Positions 55,376 to 64,000 of a stretch of 64,000 nucleotides of DNA are shown here, in pieces. The notes below the pieces were generated by a model. It saw nothing but the letters and a program-made list of their open reading frames with translations. It was not told the DNA's origin and searched no databases. The DNA is from Sulfitobacter mediterraneus (GTDB lineage Bacteria; Pseudomonadota; Alphaproteobacteria; Rhodobacterales; Rhodobacteraceae): NCBI RefSeq assembly GCF_016801775.1, contig NZ_CP069004.1, positions 3,534,001 through 3,598,000 on the forward strand, written 5' to 3'. Position numbers and translations under genes: made by a program. How positions within the stretch are numbered: the stretch's first letter is position 1; every line of letters starts with the position of its first letter.

Positions 55376-55894
55376 CTAGCCCACCGGTTTCAGCTTCAGG
55401 TCCATGATCTTGGTCATCAGCTTGGCTCCCATCATCAGATTGTCATACTGATCGCTGATCCCTTTTTTGTGCTTTGCTCCGTGCATGAGGTTGCAGCGTA
55501 GCCGATAGGTTATCCAGACAAGTGCCGTTAGCTTGTCTTTCGGTGTTCCCTGCTGAGCGGCGATAGTCGGTTCAAGGCGTTTTCTGGTCCCGTAATCTTC
55601 CCCTACCAATTCATTGAAGTGATCATTGACGCCTGTAGGATCAGCGAAACGGCCTTGATAATAATTCCAGCAAGTTTCGAAGGGCTCGAACTCCACATCT
55701 TCCGGTACCCCCTCACAGTACTTCGCTATGAGAAGTCTGCTGGCACTGCGGTTCAAATTCCTCTTATCAAACACGCTCCAGAGGATCATGAAATAATAGG
55801 CGGCTAGCTGAACTTCGGGAGGCACGCCAGTGAACTCAGGGCACGACTGGCCCATCCAATTGTCTATTTCCGTTCTGTCGTCCAGAAATACCAT
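55376..55894 (-). CDS. HEPN-motif protein (putative RNase)
   Basis: A 172-residue protein, largely helical, with the HEPN signature R-x4-H at Arg133 and His138 (ITYRLRCNLMHGAKHKKG) near its C-terminus. HEPN proteins of this type are metal-independent RNases common in toxin and defence systems. GGGGAG lies 7 nt before the ATG. It is upstream of the primase (252-bp gap), within the unit bounded by inverted repeats C and D. No MNT-type antitoxin is seen beside it. RNase activity is inferred from the motif. Confidence 0.7.
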   Translation of the reverse strand: MVFLDDRTEIDNWMGQSCPEFTGVPPEVQLAAYYFMILWSVFDKRNLNRSASRLLIAKYCEGVPEDVEFEPFETCWNYYQGRFADPTGVNDHFNELVGEDYGTRKRLEPTIAAQQGTPKDKLTALVWITYRLRCNLMHGAKHKKGISDQYDNLMMGAKLMTKIMDLKLKPVG

Positions 55895-55932
55895 TTCTGC
55901 TCCCCATTAATTGCCAAAACCACAACCTACGC

Positions 55933-56199
55933 CAGACCACGCCCGACGCCAATGGGTGCTGGGTGCGACCGACGGTGCGGCGACCGAAGATCAGGTTCCG
56001 GGGGCGACAGGTTGCGGCGGCGAGGTTCGTCTACTGCGTGGTCAATCGGGAAGTCCTGAGTCAGCGGGTCGTGATACGCCATCGCTGCCACAACGAGCAA
56101 TGTTGCCGTCCGGAGCACCTTCAGACGGGCTCGGCGGCGGATAACAAGCGGGACGACTGGGAATACTGGGCCAATGGCGTTAACTACGACCTGCTCTAG
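55933..56199 (+). pseudogene. 5'-truncated copy of the HNH gene
   Basis: The plus strand encodes the last 89 residues of the HNH protein (from QTTPDANGCWVRP to VNYDLL) with the same sequence as 53355-53621. The first 35 residues are replaced by unrelated sequence and no good start is seen, though an internal GTG at 55963 could be used. Confidence 0.8.
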
Positions 56200-56330
56200 T
56201 ACCGTGGTCCGGGCCTCTAGCACACCGCTGGGGGCCACCCGCTACACCCGATGCACCCGCGTAGCGATACGCGCCAACAGGGGCCTAAATTGGGGCCTTT
56301 TCGTACCTGCGGGTGCGACGGGTGTTGTGT

Positions 56331-56366
56331 TCTTTGATCTATCTGGAAGTGGCTGGGATGGTAGGA
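56331..56366 (+). other. attR: att site overlapping the 3' end of tRNA-Gln
   Basis: A 36-bp direct repeat of 42441-42476. Its last 17 bases are the 3' end of the tRNA gene including the encoded CCA, so insertion leaves the tRNA intact, the usual pattern for tRNA-targeting integrases. Confidence 0.85.
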
Positions 56367-56424
56367 TTCGAACCTACGGTACACTGTACCAAAAACAGTT
56401 GCCTTACCACTTGGCTACATCCCA
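56350..56424 (-). tRNA. tRNA-Gln (anticodon TTG)
   Basis: The minus strand folds as a 75-nt tRNA with encoded CCA: acceptor TGGGATG with CATCCCA, anticodon stem ACTGT with ACAGT around loop TTTTGGT (anticodon TTG), T arm GTAGG-TTCGAAT-CCTAC. It is the insertion site of the island. Confidence 0.95.
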
Positions 56425-56481
56425 ACTGAGGGGCTAATTAAGGGGACTGGGCGCTGGGTGCAAGCCTGTTTTCGCAAAAAA

Positions 56482-57801
56482 TTACTCCTCGGACGCATTC
56501 ATATTCAGAAGATCGCGGCGCGCCAGTTCAGCGCGCTCCTGATCGACGATTTTCTCAAGCTCTTTATCGGCTGTTGCCTCCACATCCTGAACCGGTGCTG
56601 GGGCAGGGGGGCGGCTTTCTTTTGTTTCCTCGGGGGCGGGCGCCGGCGCTTGCAGGACCGCAGGCAGGTTTTCGATGCGGTAGCCCGGCACAGGCGCTGC
56701 CATTCCTGCCCCGTCCAAGGCCGCCTGGGTCAGGCGGATCGCCTCGCTGCGCGCCAGAACGATGCTGGTCTCATTCTGATCAATCCATGCCGCCATCATC
56801 AGCGTGATCCAGAAATCATCCACCGATTCAACCCAAACCGACACCTCAGGGCTGTCCAGTACGAAGGGCAGATCGTTCAGAGTCTGCAACGCCAATTGCC
56901 GTGCAGCATCCAGATCGGTGTCCGAGGCCACAGACAGCGCAAATGTAAACCGCCGCTCTGCATTGCGCGAAAAGTTCACGATGCGGCTTTTGAAAACGGT
57001 CGCATTGGGGATGCGAATGTGATTGCCATCAAAGCTGAGCAAAATGGTGGCGCGGCTGGTCAGGCGGATCACCTTGCCGGTGTCGCCGTTGATCTCGACC
57101 GTGTCATTGGGGCGAAACGGCTGGCGGATCGACAGCATGATCGAGGCGATGAAATTCTCCACCGTGTCGCGCACGGCAAAACCGATGGCGAGGCCGACAA
57201 TCCCGGCCGCACCCAGAATGCCAGACAGCAGTGCCGTTGCGCCCACGATATCCAGCGCCACAACCAGGCCGCCGATCACAAACAGCAGGCGCAGGATCTG
57301 GCGGTAGATGTCGGCGATAAAGGCGTTGGGCGACAAGCGATCCCAGGGTTGCCGCATCCGGGCGATGAAGAACCCGGCAAAAACAATCAGGACGAATACG
57401 CCGAGCGCAATCAGCGCCAGCGGCAGGAAGGCCACCAATTGCGTGGCGCGGGCCTTGAACCGGTCCACCGCGGGGTTCAGGCGGCGGGCCACATCCGTGG
57501 TCTCGAACACCTCGTTCTCGATCGCGACCACCCCCTCAACCCGGCCAACCAGCTCGGTCAGGCGGACTGCGGTTGCCGTATCCAGCGTGGTGCCGCGCAG
57601 GGTGACAATGCCGGAGGATACCGTGACGCTGATGTCTTCATAGCCCTCCAATTCCCCAAGAATATCGCGAATTCGGGTGGCAATGGCGGCATCGGCGCTG
57701 GCGTTGTCTTCGATGGCGATGGTGCCATTGGGTTGATCCACGCTTTGCGCGAGGGTGGCAAAAGGCAGGAACAGGCACAAGATCAGGGCAAATAGGCGCA
57801 T
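56482..57801 (-). CDS. BON-domain mechanosensitive channel (MscS family)
   Basis: A 439-residue protein. A signal peptide (MRLFALILCLFLPFATLAQ) is followed by a BON-like domain (about 40-105; ISVTVSSGIVTLRGTTLDTA), transmembrane spans (FLPLALIALGVFVLIVFAGF, LLFVIGGLVVALDIVGATAL, LSGILGAAGIVGLAIGFAV) and the MscS beta domain (RPNDTVEINGDTGKVIRLTS, then IRIPNATVFKSRIVNFSR). The C-terminus is Ala/Pro/Glu-rich. It releases solutes on hypo-osmotic shock. The BON domain suggests envelope attachment. Start chosen at the signal peptide. Confidence 0.88.
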   Translation of the reverse strand: MRLFALILCLFLPFATLAQSVDQPNGTIAIEDNASADAAIATRIRDILGELEGYEDISVTVSSGIVTLRGTTLDTATAVRLTELVGRVEGVVAIENEVFETTDVARRLNPAVDRFKARATQLVAFLPLALIALGVFVLIVFAGFFIARMRQPWDRLSPNAFIADIYRQILRLLFVIGGLVVALDIVGATALLSGILGAAGIVGLAIGFAVRDTVENFIASIMLSIRQPFRPNDTVEINGDTGKVIRLTSRATILLSFDGNHIRIPNATVFKSRIVNFSRNAERRFTFALSVASDTDLDAARQLALQTLNDLPFVLDSPEVSVWVESVDDFWITLMMAAWIDQNETSIVLARSEAIRLTQAALDGAGMAAPVPGYRIENLPAVLQAPAPAPEETKESRPPAPAPVQDVEATADKELEKIVDQERAELARRDLLNMNASEE

Positions 57802-57845
57802 AACAAATTCCGTGGTAAAATTCGCCCCGATCTTAGGTTGCGGCC

Positions 57846-58838
57846 CTAGCTTTGACAATCAATCAGGATCGCCCCGGACCGCACGGCGGCTTCCACCGCC
57901 TCATGGGCGCGGGCGGTTTCGGCAAGCGGATAGATTTTGGCAACCGGACAATCCAATGCACCTTCGGCCAACGCGTTGTGCAGCCGCGTGATGGTCTGGT
58001 CCCGCTCGGCCGGGGGCAGCAGATAGATAAGAATGATATCGATGGTCACGGCCTTAAACAGCAGCGGATAGAACGGCAGCGTTGGTGACAGCTCCTTGGC
58101 CGCGCCATAGGCGGCGATCCGGCCATTTGGCGCGATCACCTCGGTGTCCATGGCGATGTTGATGCCAAACTCCACTTCGACAATGGTTTCGACAAAAGCG
58201 CCATCATTGGCCGCCAAAACCTGTGCGGGCAGATCATCGGCGCGGTAGTCGATCACATGGTCTGCGCCAGCCGCCCGGACCGCATCCATATCTTTGGGGC
58301 TGCAGGTCGCGATCACCCTTGCACCGCCCCATTTGGCCAGTTGCACGGCGAGCAGACCAACGGTGCCTGCACCGCCCTGAACCAAAACAGTCTCACCGGC
58401 AACATCTCCGCCACCAAAGACGGCATGGCACGCCGTCAGCCCGGGAATGCCAAGACTGGCGCCGGTTTCAAAACTCACCGCGTCGGGCAGAGGTACGGCT
58501 TGCTGCGCGGGCAGGGTAATGTGGCTGGCCGCGGTCCCAAAGGGGCGTTGCCACTGGCCGTTCCAGATCCACACCCTTTGCCCGATGCGGGCCGCATCCA
58601 CGCCTGCGCCCACGGCGATCACTTCGCCTGCTCCGTCACTGTGCGGGATGATCTGGTCAAAGGCAGGTTTGGTCACACCGGGCCGCCCGCCCGCGCGGGA
58701 TTTGACATCGGAGGGGTTAACGCCGGAATAGACCAGTTTGACCATGACCTCCCCCGCCGCCGGATCGGGGCAGACCACCTCGGCGGGCTTCAAGACGTCT
58801 GCGGCGCTTCCGAAGCGGTCATAGGTGATGGCTTTCAT
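57846..58838 (-). CDS. NADPH:quinone reductase-like zinc-independent MDR oxidoreductase
   Basis: A 330-residue medium-chain dehydrogenase/reductase of the quinone oxidoreductase branch: MKAITYDRFGSAADVLKPAE, SGVNPSDVKSRAGGRPG and the nucleotide motif VLVQGGAGTVGLLAVQLA. The structural-zinc cysteines of alcohol dehydrogenases are absent. It probably reduces quinones or enones with NADPH. It lies back to back with the dehalogenase gene and just upstream of the channel gene in the same direction. Confidence 0.88.
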   Translation of the reverse strand: MKAITYDRFGSAADVLKPAEVVCPDPAAGEVMVKLVYSGVNPSDVKSRAGGRPGVTKPAFDQIIPHSDGAGEVIAVGAGVDAARIGQRVWIWNGQWQRPFGTAASHITLPAQQAVPLPDAVSFETGASLGIPGLTACHAVFGGGDVAGETVLVQGGAGTVGLLAVQLAKWGGARVIATCSPKDMDAVRAAGADHVIDYRADDLPAQVLAANDGAFVETIVEVEFGINIAMDTEVIAPNGRIAAYGAAKELSPTLPFYPLLFKAVTIDIILIYLLPPAERDQTITRLHNALAEGALDCPVAKIYPLAETARAHEAVEAAVRSGAILIDCQS

Positions 58839-58896
58839 GGTTTGGTCCTTGAATGGGGGATGTGTCGCGGACTACCCTGATGCAAAGGAGAGACCC

Positions 58897-59805
58897 ATGC
58901 AATTCCTTCGGACCGATGATGCCCATTTTGACGGGCTGAGCGATTATGCCTTTTCCCCCAACTATCTGAAGGTGGATGACACCGAAGGCGGCCAATTGCG
59001 GGTGCATTACCTTGATGAAGGGTCGCGCGGTGCCGCGCCTGTGCTGTTGATGCACGGGGAGCCGACGTGGAGCTATCTTTACCGCCACATGATCCCGCCT
59101 TTGGTGGATGCCGGGCACAGGGTGATTGCGCCGGACTTGATCGGCTTTGGCCGGTCGGACAAGCCCACCGAATTGAAAGATTACACCTACCAGCGGCACG
59201 TCGACTGGATGATGTCCGTTGTGCAGCAGCTGGACTTGCAGGAGATCACGCTCTTTGCGCAGGACTGGGGCGGGCTGATCGGCCTGCGGCTTGTTGCCGC
59301 GATGCCGGATCGTTTTGCCCGCATCGTTGTCGGCAACACCGCGCTGCCCACAGGTGATCAACCGATGAGCAAGGCGTTTGAAAGCTGGCGGGACTACGCG
59401 CTGAGCGTGCCGGAGTTCAACGCAGGCCGGATCGTCTATGGCGGCACCACGTCCAAGCTGACCGAGGCCGAGGTTGCCGCTTACAACGCGCCATTCCCCG
59501 ATGATCGGTATCAAGCGGGCGCGCGCAAGTTTCCGGCACTGGTGCCCAGCACACCGGATGATCCCGCAGCCCCGGCAAACCGCGCGGCGTGGAAGGTGCT
59601 TTCGGGATTGACCCTGCCGGTCCTGACCACTTTTGGCGCGGACGACAAAATCATGGCAGGGGTGGAAAAGATCTTTCAAACCCGGATGACCGGCGCGGCG
59701 GGGCAGGACCATGTGATCTTGCCGGACGCAGGCCATTTCCTGCAAGAGGACGTCGGCCCCGAACTGGCGCGGCGGATCAACGCCTTTGTTGAAAAGACCC
59801 GCTGA
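58897..59805 (+). CDS. haloalkane dehalogenase
   Basis: A 302-residue alpha/beta hydrolase of haloalkane dehalogenase subfamily I. The oxyanion/halide motif HGEPTWSYLYRHMI, the nucleophile elbow AQDWGG (Asp then halide-binding Trp), the acid Asp in TTFGADDKIM and the catalytic His in DAGHFLQED are all present. It would hydrolyse haloalkanes to alcohols. AAAGGAG lies 6 nt before the ATG. Marine roseobacters often carry this family. Confidence 0.88.
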   Translation: MQFLRTDDAHFDGLSDYAFSPNYLKVDDTEGGQLRVHYLDEGSRGAAPVLLMHGEPTWSYLYRHMIPPLVDAGHRVIAPDLIGFGRSDKPTELKDYTYQRHVDWMMSVVQQLDLQEITLFAQDWGGLIGLRLVAAMPDRFARIVVGNTALPTGDQPMSKAFESWRDYALSVPEFNAGRIVYGGTTSKLTEAEVAAYNAPFPDDRYQAGARKFPALVPSTPDDPAAPANRAAWKVLSGLTLPVLTTFGADDKIMAGVEKIFQTRMTGAAGQDHVILPDAGHFLQEDVGPELARRINAFVEKTR

Positions 59806-59846
59806 GCGGCGGTGGTGCTTTCGTCAAGTCTTTGAAATCGGATATC

Positions 59847-60350
59847 TTATTCGCGGATCTCATGGGCGGCCACGCCCCAGACCCGCGCCTTGGGCGCCCA
59901 GCCTTTGTAGCCGCCTGATCGCAACTCGCACCATTCGGTGCTGCAATCGCCAAGCCGAGCCACAACACCAATTTCCAAAGCCGCCGTCACCGGTGCATTG
60001 GGGTCAGGGCGCACATGCAGCGGCAACATGTCTTGCTCAACCAGAACCGTGCGTGTGCCCGAAAGCAGCGAATAATGCACCCAGCCGCCCATGCCGTCAC
60101 GGTCTTCGACGCGGCGCCAATGACCATGCTCTGCGGTAATGCGCAGCGGCATATCGCGGCGCTTGAAAACCCAGTCGATCCGATGCGACAGGGACGGGCC
60201 GCGCCGCACATTGCCTTCCGAGGCTTTCATTGACACGAACCGCGGGAGCGGCAGATGGGTCACTGATCCGGTTTCCCCTGCCTGTACCGGTCCATGCGGG
60301 GCGAATGCCACAAGGGCCAGCGCCAGAACGGCGCTTTGCAACTTTGTCAT
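59847..60350 (-). CDS. exported SH3-domain protein
   Basis: A 167-residue protein with a signal peptide (MTKLQSAVLALALVAFAPHG). Two bacterial SH3-like units follow: VSMKASEGNVRRGPSLSHRI with DWVFKRRDMPLRITAEHGHW, and PLHVRPDPNAPVTAALE with SGGYKGWAPKARVWGV. Such periplasmic proteins (DUF1058 type) often bind peptidoglycan or partner proteins. It is divergent from the dehydrogenase at 60481. A start two codons upstream (60356) is also possible. Confidence 0.82.
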   Translation of the reverse strand: MTKLQSAVLALALVAFAPHGPVQAGETGSVTHLPLPRFVSMKASEGNVRRGPSLSHRIDWVFKRRDMPLRITAEHGHWRRVEDRDGMGGWVHYSLLSGTRTVLVEQDMLPLHVRPDPNAPVTAALEIGVVARLGDCSTEWCELRSGGYKGWAPKARVWGVAAHEIRE

Positions 60351-60480
60351 GATCATGGGTGCTGCCTGCACTGTCATACTGATTTGTTTGCTCTTTTGCG
60401 GCGCGGGGTTCTTGTGCCTCGTCGCTGCATGAGACACCATGCCTTTCAAATAGACTGAGGCCAAGGCCGGGGAGATAAGC

Positions 60481-61467
60481 ATGGCAAAGAAACGGTTGAG
60501 TGTTGTAGTCACGCGACGGTTGCCAGATGCCGTGGAAACACGGCTGTCCGAACTTTTTGACGTGCGGCTGCGCGAAGACGACACGCCAATGACCCGAGGT
60601 GAACTGATCGAAGCGGTGAAAACTGCCGATGTTCTGGTGCCGACTGTCACAGACGAGATTGACGCGGCCATGATCGGCCAGGCGGGCGAACAGCTCAAAC
60701 TGATTGCCAATTACGGGGCCGGAGTGGACCACATTGATGTGGCCACTGCCCGTCAACGCGGCGTGCTGGTCAGCAACACACCGGGCGTTCTGACCGATGA
60801 TACCGCTGATATGACCATGGCCCTGATCCTGTCGGTGACGCGCCGCATGTCCGAGGGCATGGCGCAGATGCAGAAAGGCACATGGTCCGGTTGGGCACCC
60901 ACCGCCCTGCTGGGCGGGCGCGTCAGCGGCCGGCGGCTTGGCATTCTGGGCATGGGCCGGATTGGACAGGCCGTGGCACGCCGCGCGGCGGCCTTTGGCA
61001 TGCAGGTGCATTATCACAACCGACGCCGCCTGCATGAGCAGATCGAAGCGGATCTGGACGCAACCTATTGGGAAAGTCTGGACCAGATGGTGGCGCGGAT
61101 GGATGTGATCAGCATCAATTGCCCGCACACCCCCAGCACCTTCCACCTGATGAACGCGCGGCGCTTGAAGCTGATGAAACCCGATGCGGTGATCGTGAAC
61201 ACCTCGCGCGGAGAGGTGATCGACGAAAACGCCCTCACCCGGATGCTGCGCGCAGGCGAGATCAAGGGCGCGGGGCTGGACGTTTATGAACACGGCACGC
61301 AAGTCAATCCGCGCTTGCGCGAGTTGGAGAATGTCGTGCTGCTGCCGCATATGGGATCGGCCACTGTCGAAGGCCGGATGGAGATGGGCGAGAAAGTGAT
61401 CATCAACATCAAGACCTTTGATGACGGTCACCGCCCGCCGGATCAGGTTGTCCCTTCGATGTTGTAG
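60481..61467 (+). CDS. D-2-hydroxyacid dehydrogenase (glyoxylate/hydroxypyruvate reductase type)
   Basis: A 328-residue NAD(P)-dependent dehydrogenase. The nucleotide motif is LGILGMGRIGQAVARRAA; the catalytic Arg is in VNTSRGEVIDENAL, the Glu follows in the next segment (DVYEHGTQVNP) and the His is in LLPHMGSAT. The family reduces glyoxylate or hydroxypyruvate, or oxidises D-2-hydroxyacids. A linked FAD-type glycolate/lactate oxidase at 63370 fits 2-hydroxyacid metabolism. Start supported by GGGGAG upstream. Confidence 0.88.
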   Translation: MAKKRLSVVVTRRLPDAVETRLSELFDVRLREDDTPMTRGELIEAVKTADVLVPTVTDEIDAAMIGQAGEQLKLIANYGAGVDHIDVATARQRGVLVSNTPGVLTDDTADMTMALILSVTRRMSEGMAQMQKGTWSGWAPTALLGGRVSGRRLGILGMGRIGQAVARRAAAFGMQVHYHNRRRLHEQIEADLDATYWESLDQMVARMDVISINCPHTPSTFHLMNARRLKLMKPDAVIVNTSRGEVIDENALTRMLRAGEIKGAGLDVYEHGTQVNPRLRELENVVLLPHMGSATVEGRMEMGEKVIINIKTFDDGHRPPDQVVPSML

Positions 61468-61577
61468 GGCGGCGGCGCGGGCAAGCCCGCATTCGATTTA
61501 TGAAGGGATGAAGGGGCTTTGCCCCCTCAAACTCCCCCAGAGTATTTTTGAGCCAAAAAGGGCAAAGGAGTGATGTC

Positions 61578-63356
61578 ATGAGATTTGCTTTGGTCGGACT
61601 TGCCTTGTGTCTTGGATCAGCTGCGACCGCGCAGCAGGTGGCTGACAGCGTCGCGCCTGAGGCGTCAGGGGCAGGGGTCTTTGCAGATCTTCCCGCGGGA
61701 CTGGCAGCATCCGCCGAGGCCAAGGCGCAGGGGCGGCCCGTGGTGGCGGACAATTGGATGGTCGCGGCGGCCAATCCCCATGCGGTGCAGGCCGGTGCAG
61801 ATGTGCTCGCGGCGGGCGGCACGGCGGCAGATGCCCTGGTGGCTGTGCAGGCCATGTTGGGTTTGGTTGAGCCGCAAAGCTCTGGTCTGGGCGGCGGCGC
61901 CTTTCTGGTTTGGTATGATGCCAAGTCGGGCGCGGTGACAACATTGGATGGCCGGGAAACCGCACCCTTGGCCGCGACACCGCAGTTGTTTCAGGATCAG
62001 GACGGCGCGCCGCTGAAGTTTTTCGATGCGGTTGTGGGCGGACGGTCCGTTGGCACGCCCGGCACGCCGGCGCTGATGGCGGACGTACATGCCCGCTGGG
62101 GCAATCGCGACTGGGCGTCTTTGCTGGCCCCGGCACAACAAGTGGCGCAGGACGGGTTTGCCGTATCGCCGCGATTGGCCAAGCTGGTGGCCGGAGATGC
62201 CATGCGTTTGGCAACTTCGCCTGACACCGCAGCCTATTTTCTTCCGGAGGGGGCGCCGATTGAAGTGGGGGCCACCCTGCGCAATCCGGCCTATGCGCAG
62301 ACACTTGCCACATTTGCCAAGGAGGGCGCGGGCGCGTTTTATGGCGGTGCCATCGGGCGCCAGATCGTGGCGGCCGTTCAGGGCGCAGAGGGCAATCCGG
62401 GTGTACTGTCCGAGACGGATCTGGCGATCTATCAGGTCAAGGAACGCGCCGCCGTTTGCGCGCCCTATCGCGGCCATGAGGTCTGCGGCATGGGGCCGCC
62501 CTCCTCGGGCGCTGTGGCGGTTGGGCAGATCCTTGGGCTGCTTGAAGGCTCCGACCTGAGTGCCGGACCGCTTGACCCAGAGGTGCGCCGCCTGATGGGG
62601 GATGCGGGGCGTTTGGCCTTTGCAGACCGCGGCCGGTATCTCGCGGACAGCGATTATGTGCCCGTGCCGGTACAGGGATTGCTGGAGCCGGGCTATCTGG
62701 CGGAGCGGGCGAAACTGCTGGATGGGGATGCGGCCTTGACCGAGGTTGCACCGGGCAATCCGGAATTTGATCATGCACTGAACTGGGCCGATGACGCGGC
62801 GATTGAGCTGCCGTCGACCAGCCATGTGTCGATTGTTGACAGCTATGGCAATGTGGCCAGCCTGACCACGACCATTGAAAACGGTTTTGGATCACGCGTC
62901 ATGGCGGGTGGTTTTCTGCTCAACAATGAGTTGACAGATTTTTCCTTCCGTTCGCACCGCGACGGGGTGCCGGTGGCCAATCGGGTGGAGCCCGGCAAGC
63001 GGCCCCGCTCTTCCATGGCACCAACCATCGTGCTCAAAGATGGCAAACCGGTGCTGGCCGTGGGCAGCCCGGGCGGAAGCCGCATCATCGGCTATGTGGC
63101 GCAAGCCATTGTCGGGGTGATCGACTGGGGGCTCGACGTGCAGCAAGCGGTGATGGTGCCTCATGCCGTTAACCGCTTTGGCACCTATGATCTGGAGGCG
63201 GGCACACCGGCCGAAACGCTTGCCGCCCCGCTCGAAGCGATGGGATTTGAGGTGAACGCGCGGGGGCTGACCTCCGGTCTGCATCTGATTGCCATTGGCA
63301 ATGATCTGCAGGGCGGTGCCGATCAGCGCCGCGAAGGCATCGCATACGGAGAATAA
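61578..63356 (+). CDS. ggt: gamma-glutamyltransferase
   Basis: A 592-residue periplasmic Ntn hydrolase precursor with a signal peptide ([19 protein letters not shown]). Large-subunit motifs include [20 protein letters not shown] and [20 protein letters not shown]. The autoprocessing Thr lies in [16 protein letters not shown] (TSH in place of the common TTH), with the downstream GSPGGSRI oxyanion/substrate loop. It cleaves the gamma-glutamyl bond of glutathione and related peptides. GGAG 7 nt before the ATG. Confidence 0.9.
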   Translation: MRFALVGLALCLGSAATAQQVADSVAPEASGAGVFADLPAGLAASAEAKAQGRPVVADNWMVAAANPHAVQAGADVLAAGGTAADALVAVQAMLGLVEPQSSGLGGGAFLVWYDAKSGAVTTLDGRETAPLAATPQLFQDQDGAPLKFFDAVVGGRSVGTPGTPALMADVHARWGNRDWASLLAPAQQVAQDGFAVSPRLAKLVAGDAMRLATSPDTAAYFLPEGAPIEVGATLRNPAYAQTLATFAKEGAGAFYGGAIGRQIVAAVQGAEGNPGVLSETDLAIYQVKERAAVCAPYRGHEVCGMGPPSSGAVAVGQILGLLEGSDLSAGPLDPEVRRLMGDAGRLAFADRGRYLADSDYVPVPVQGLLEPGYLAERAKLLDGDAALTEVAPGNPEFDHALNWADDAAIELPSTSHVSIVDSYGNVASLTTTIENGFGSRVMAGGFLLNNELTDFSFRSHRDGVPVANRVEPGKRPRSSMAPTIVLKDGKPVLAVGSPGGSRIIGYVAQAIVGVIDWGLDVQQAVMVPHAVNRFGTYDLEAGTPAETLAAPLEAMGFEVNARGLTSGLHLIAIGNDLQGGADQRREGIAYGE

Positions 63357-63369
63357 GGGGAGAGACACC

Positions 63370-64000
63370 ATGGGAGATGCCAGAGCTTTGCCGCGCAACG
63401 AAGAGGGGATCGCCACCGTCGTGGGGATCTTGAAGCAACAGTTTGGCGAGCGGTTGCAAACAGGTCATTCGATCCGCGAACAGCATGGCCATACCACCAC
63501 CTGGATCGAAAACCAGATGCCAGATGCGGTGGTGTTCGCCCAATCCACGCAAGAAGTTTCGGACATTGTCAAAGCCTGCGCCGCCCATAAGGTGCCGGTC
63601 ATTGCCTATGGCACAGGCACCTCACTGGAGGGGCATGTGAATGCACCCGCGGGCGGCATTTCCGTGGATCTCAGCCAGATGGATCAGGTGCTTGAGGTCA
63701 ATGCAGGCGATCTTGATTGCCGGGTGCAGCCGGGCGTGACCCGCGAGGCGCTCAATACCTATCTGCGGGATCAGGGGCTGTTCTTTCCCATCGATCCTGG
63801 CGCCAATGCCTCGATCGGGGGGATGACGGCGACGCGGGCCTCGGGCACCAATGCGGTGCGCTATGGCACGATGAAGGACAACGTGCTGAGCCTTGAGGCA
63901 GTGATGCCCGATGGCACGGTGATCCGCACCGCCAGCCGGGCACGAAAATCTTCGGCAGGTTATGATCTGACCCGGCTTATGGTCGGCTCAGAAGGGACGC
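63370..64000 (+). CDS. FAD-linked oxidase (GlcD/D-lactate dehydrogenase type), 3' end outside window
   Basis: The first 210 residues are present. The FAD-binding (PCMH) domain is clear: [66 protein letters not shown] and [20 protein letters not shown]. This matches glycolate oxidase GlcD and D-lactate dehydrogenase (cytochrome) enzymes. GGGGAG lies about 9 nt before the ATG. It starts 13 bp after the gamma-glutamyltransferase stop, so they are likely co-transcribed. Confidence 0.88.
   Translation, partial: MGDARALPRNEEGIATVVGILKQQFGERLQTGHSIREQHGHTTTWIENQMPDAVVFAQSTQEVSDIVKACAAHKVPVIAYGTGTSLEGHVNAPAGGISVDLSQMDQVLEVNAGDLDCRVQPGVTREALNTYLRDQGLFFPIDPGANASIGGMTATRASGTNAVRYGTMKDNVLSLEAVMPDGTVIRTASRARKSSAGYDLTRLMVGSEGT

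Larger units (their letters stand above)
55933..56366. repeat. inverted repeat, copy D (434 bp)
   Basis: The reverse complement of copy C, ending with the att sequence in the tRNA-Gln gene. The inner end is abrupt, in the middle of the HNH coding sequence. Confidence 0.9.

Overview
The window looks like chromosome of a marine alphaproteobacterium of the Roseobacter group (Rhodobacteraceae). This rests on gene families and style: three secreted-type proteins ending in a Hint_2 domain, a DUF6455 protein, DgcN (DUF1611), a Rhodobacter-type porin and high-GC coding DNA. No species can be named from the sequence alone.

Layout. 0-2.8 kb: 3' part of an RTX/PA14/Hint protein. 3-5.8 kb: a leftward set (carboxymuconolactone-decarboxylase-like protein, YHS protein, Tat-exported isochorismatase-like hydrolase, DUF1348 protein). 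6.7-12.5 kb: porin, TetR, small membrane protein, PagL-like lipid A deacylase, and an AraC regulator divergent from a MocR regulator around a perfect palindrome. 12.6-21 kb: a DgcN plus amino-acid racemase pair, a seven-repeat cysteine protein, a cyclase-TPR protein and three genes broken by one small lesion each. 21.4-23.9 kb: a second RTX-Hint protein and a small deaminase-like protein. 24-29.4 kb: a PotABCD-type polyamine importer with a convergent acetylpolyamine amidohydrolase. 29.6-33.3 kb: a CHASE-PAS histidine kinase and small proteins. 33.3-34.2 kb: IS3 and IS30 relics. 34.5-41.7 kb: a 2394-residue cadherin-like surface protein with DUF4214 repeats. 56.4-64 kb: tRNA-Gln(TTG) and ordinary chromosome (BON-MscS channel, quinone reductase, haloalkane dehalogenase, SH3 protein, 2-hydroxyacid dehydrogenase, gamma-glutamyltransferase, FAD-linked oxidase).

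The most unusual part is a 13.9-kb island at 42441-56366, inserted at the 3' end of tRNA-Gln(TTG). It carries a tyrosine recombinase, XRE regulators, an SF3-type primase-helicase, an HNH endonuclease, a HEPN-motif protein, a stand-alone reverse transcriptase, a TPR-sulfotransferase, a third Hint protein and several tiny proteins. Its gene content resembles a phage satellite with defence-type cargo. A 36-bp att sequence occurs three times: as direct repeats at the two ends and once inside in inverted orientation. The inner copy is flanked on both sides by long duplications of the island ends (about 1035 bp and 434 bp). Thus 52190-53621 is the reverse complement of a circularised island junction (attP). 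The same recombinase could in principle excise the island (direct pair) or invert a 10.7-kb or a 3.1-kb segment (inverted pairs).
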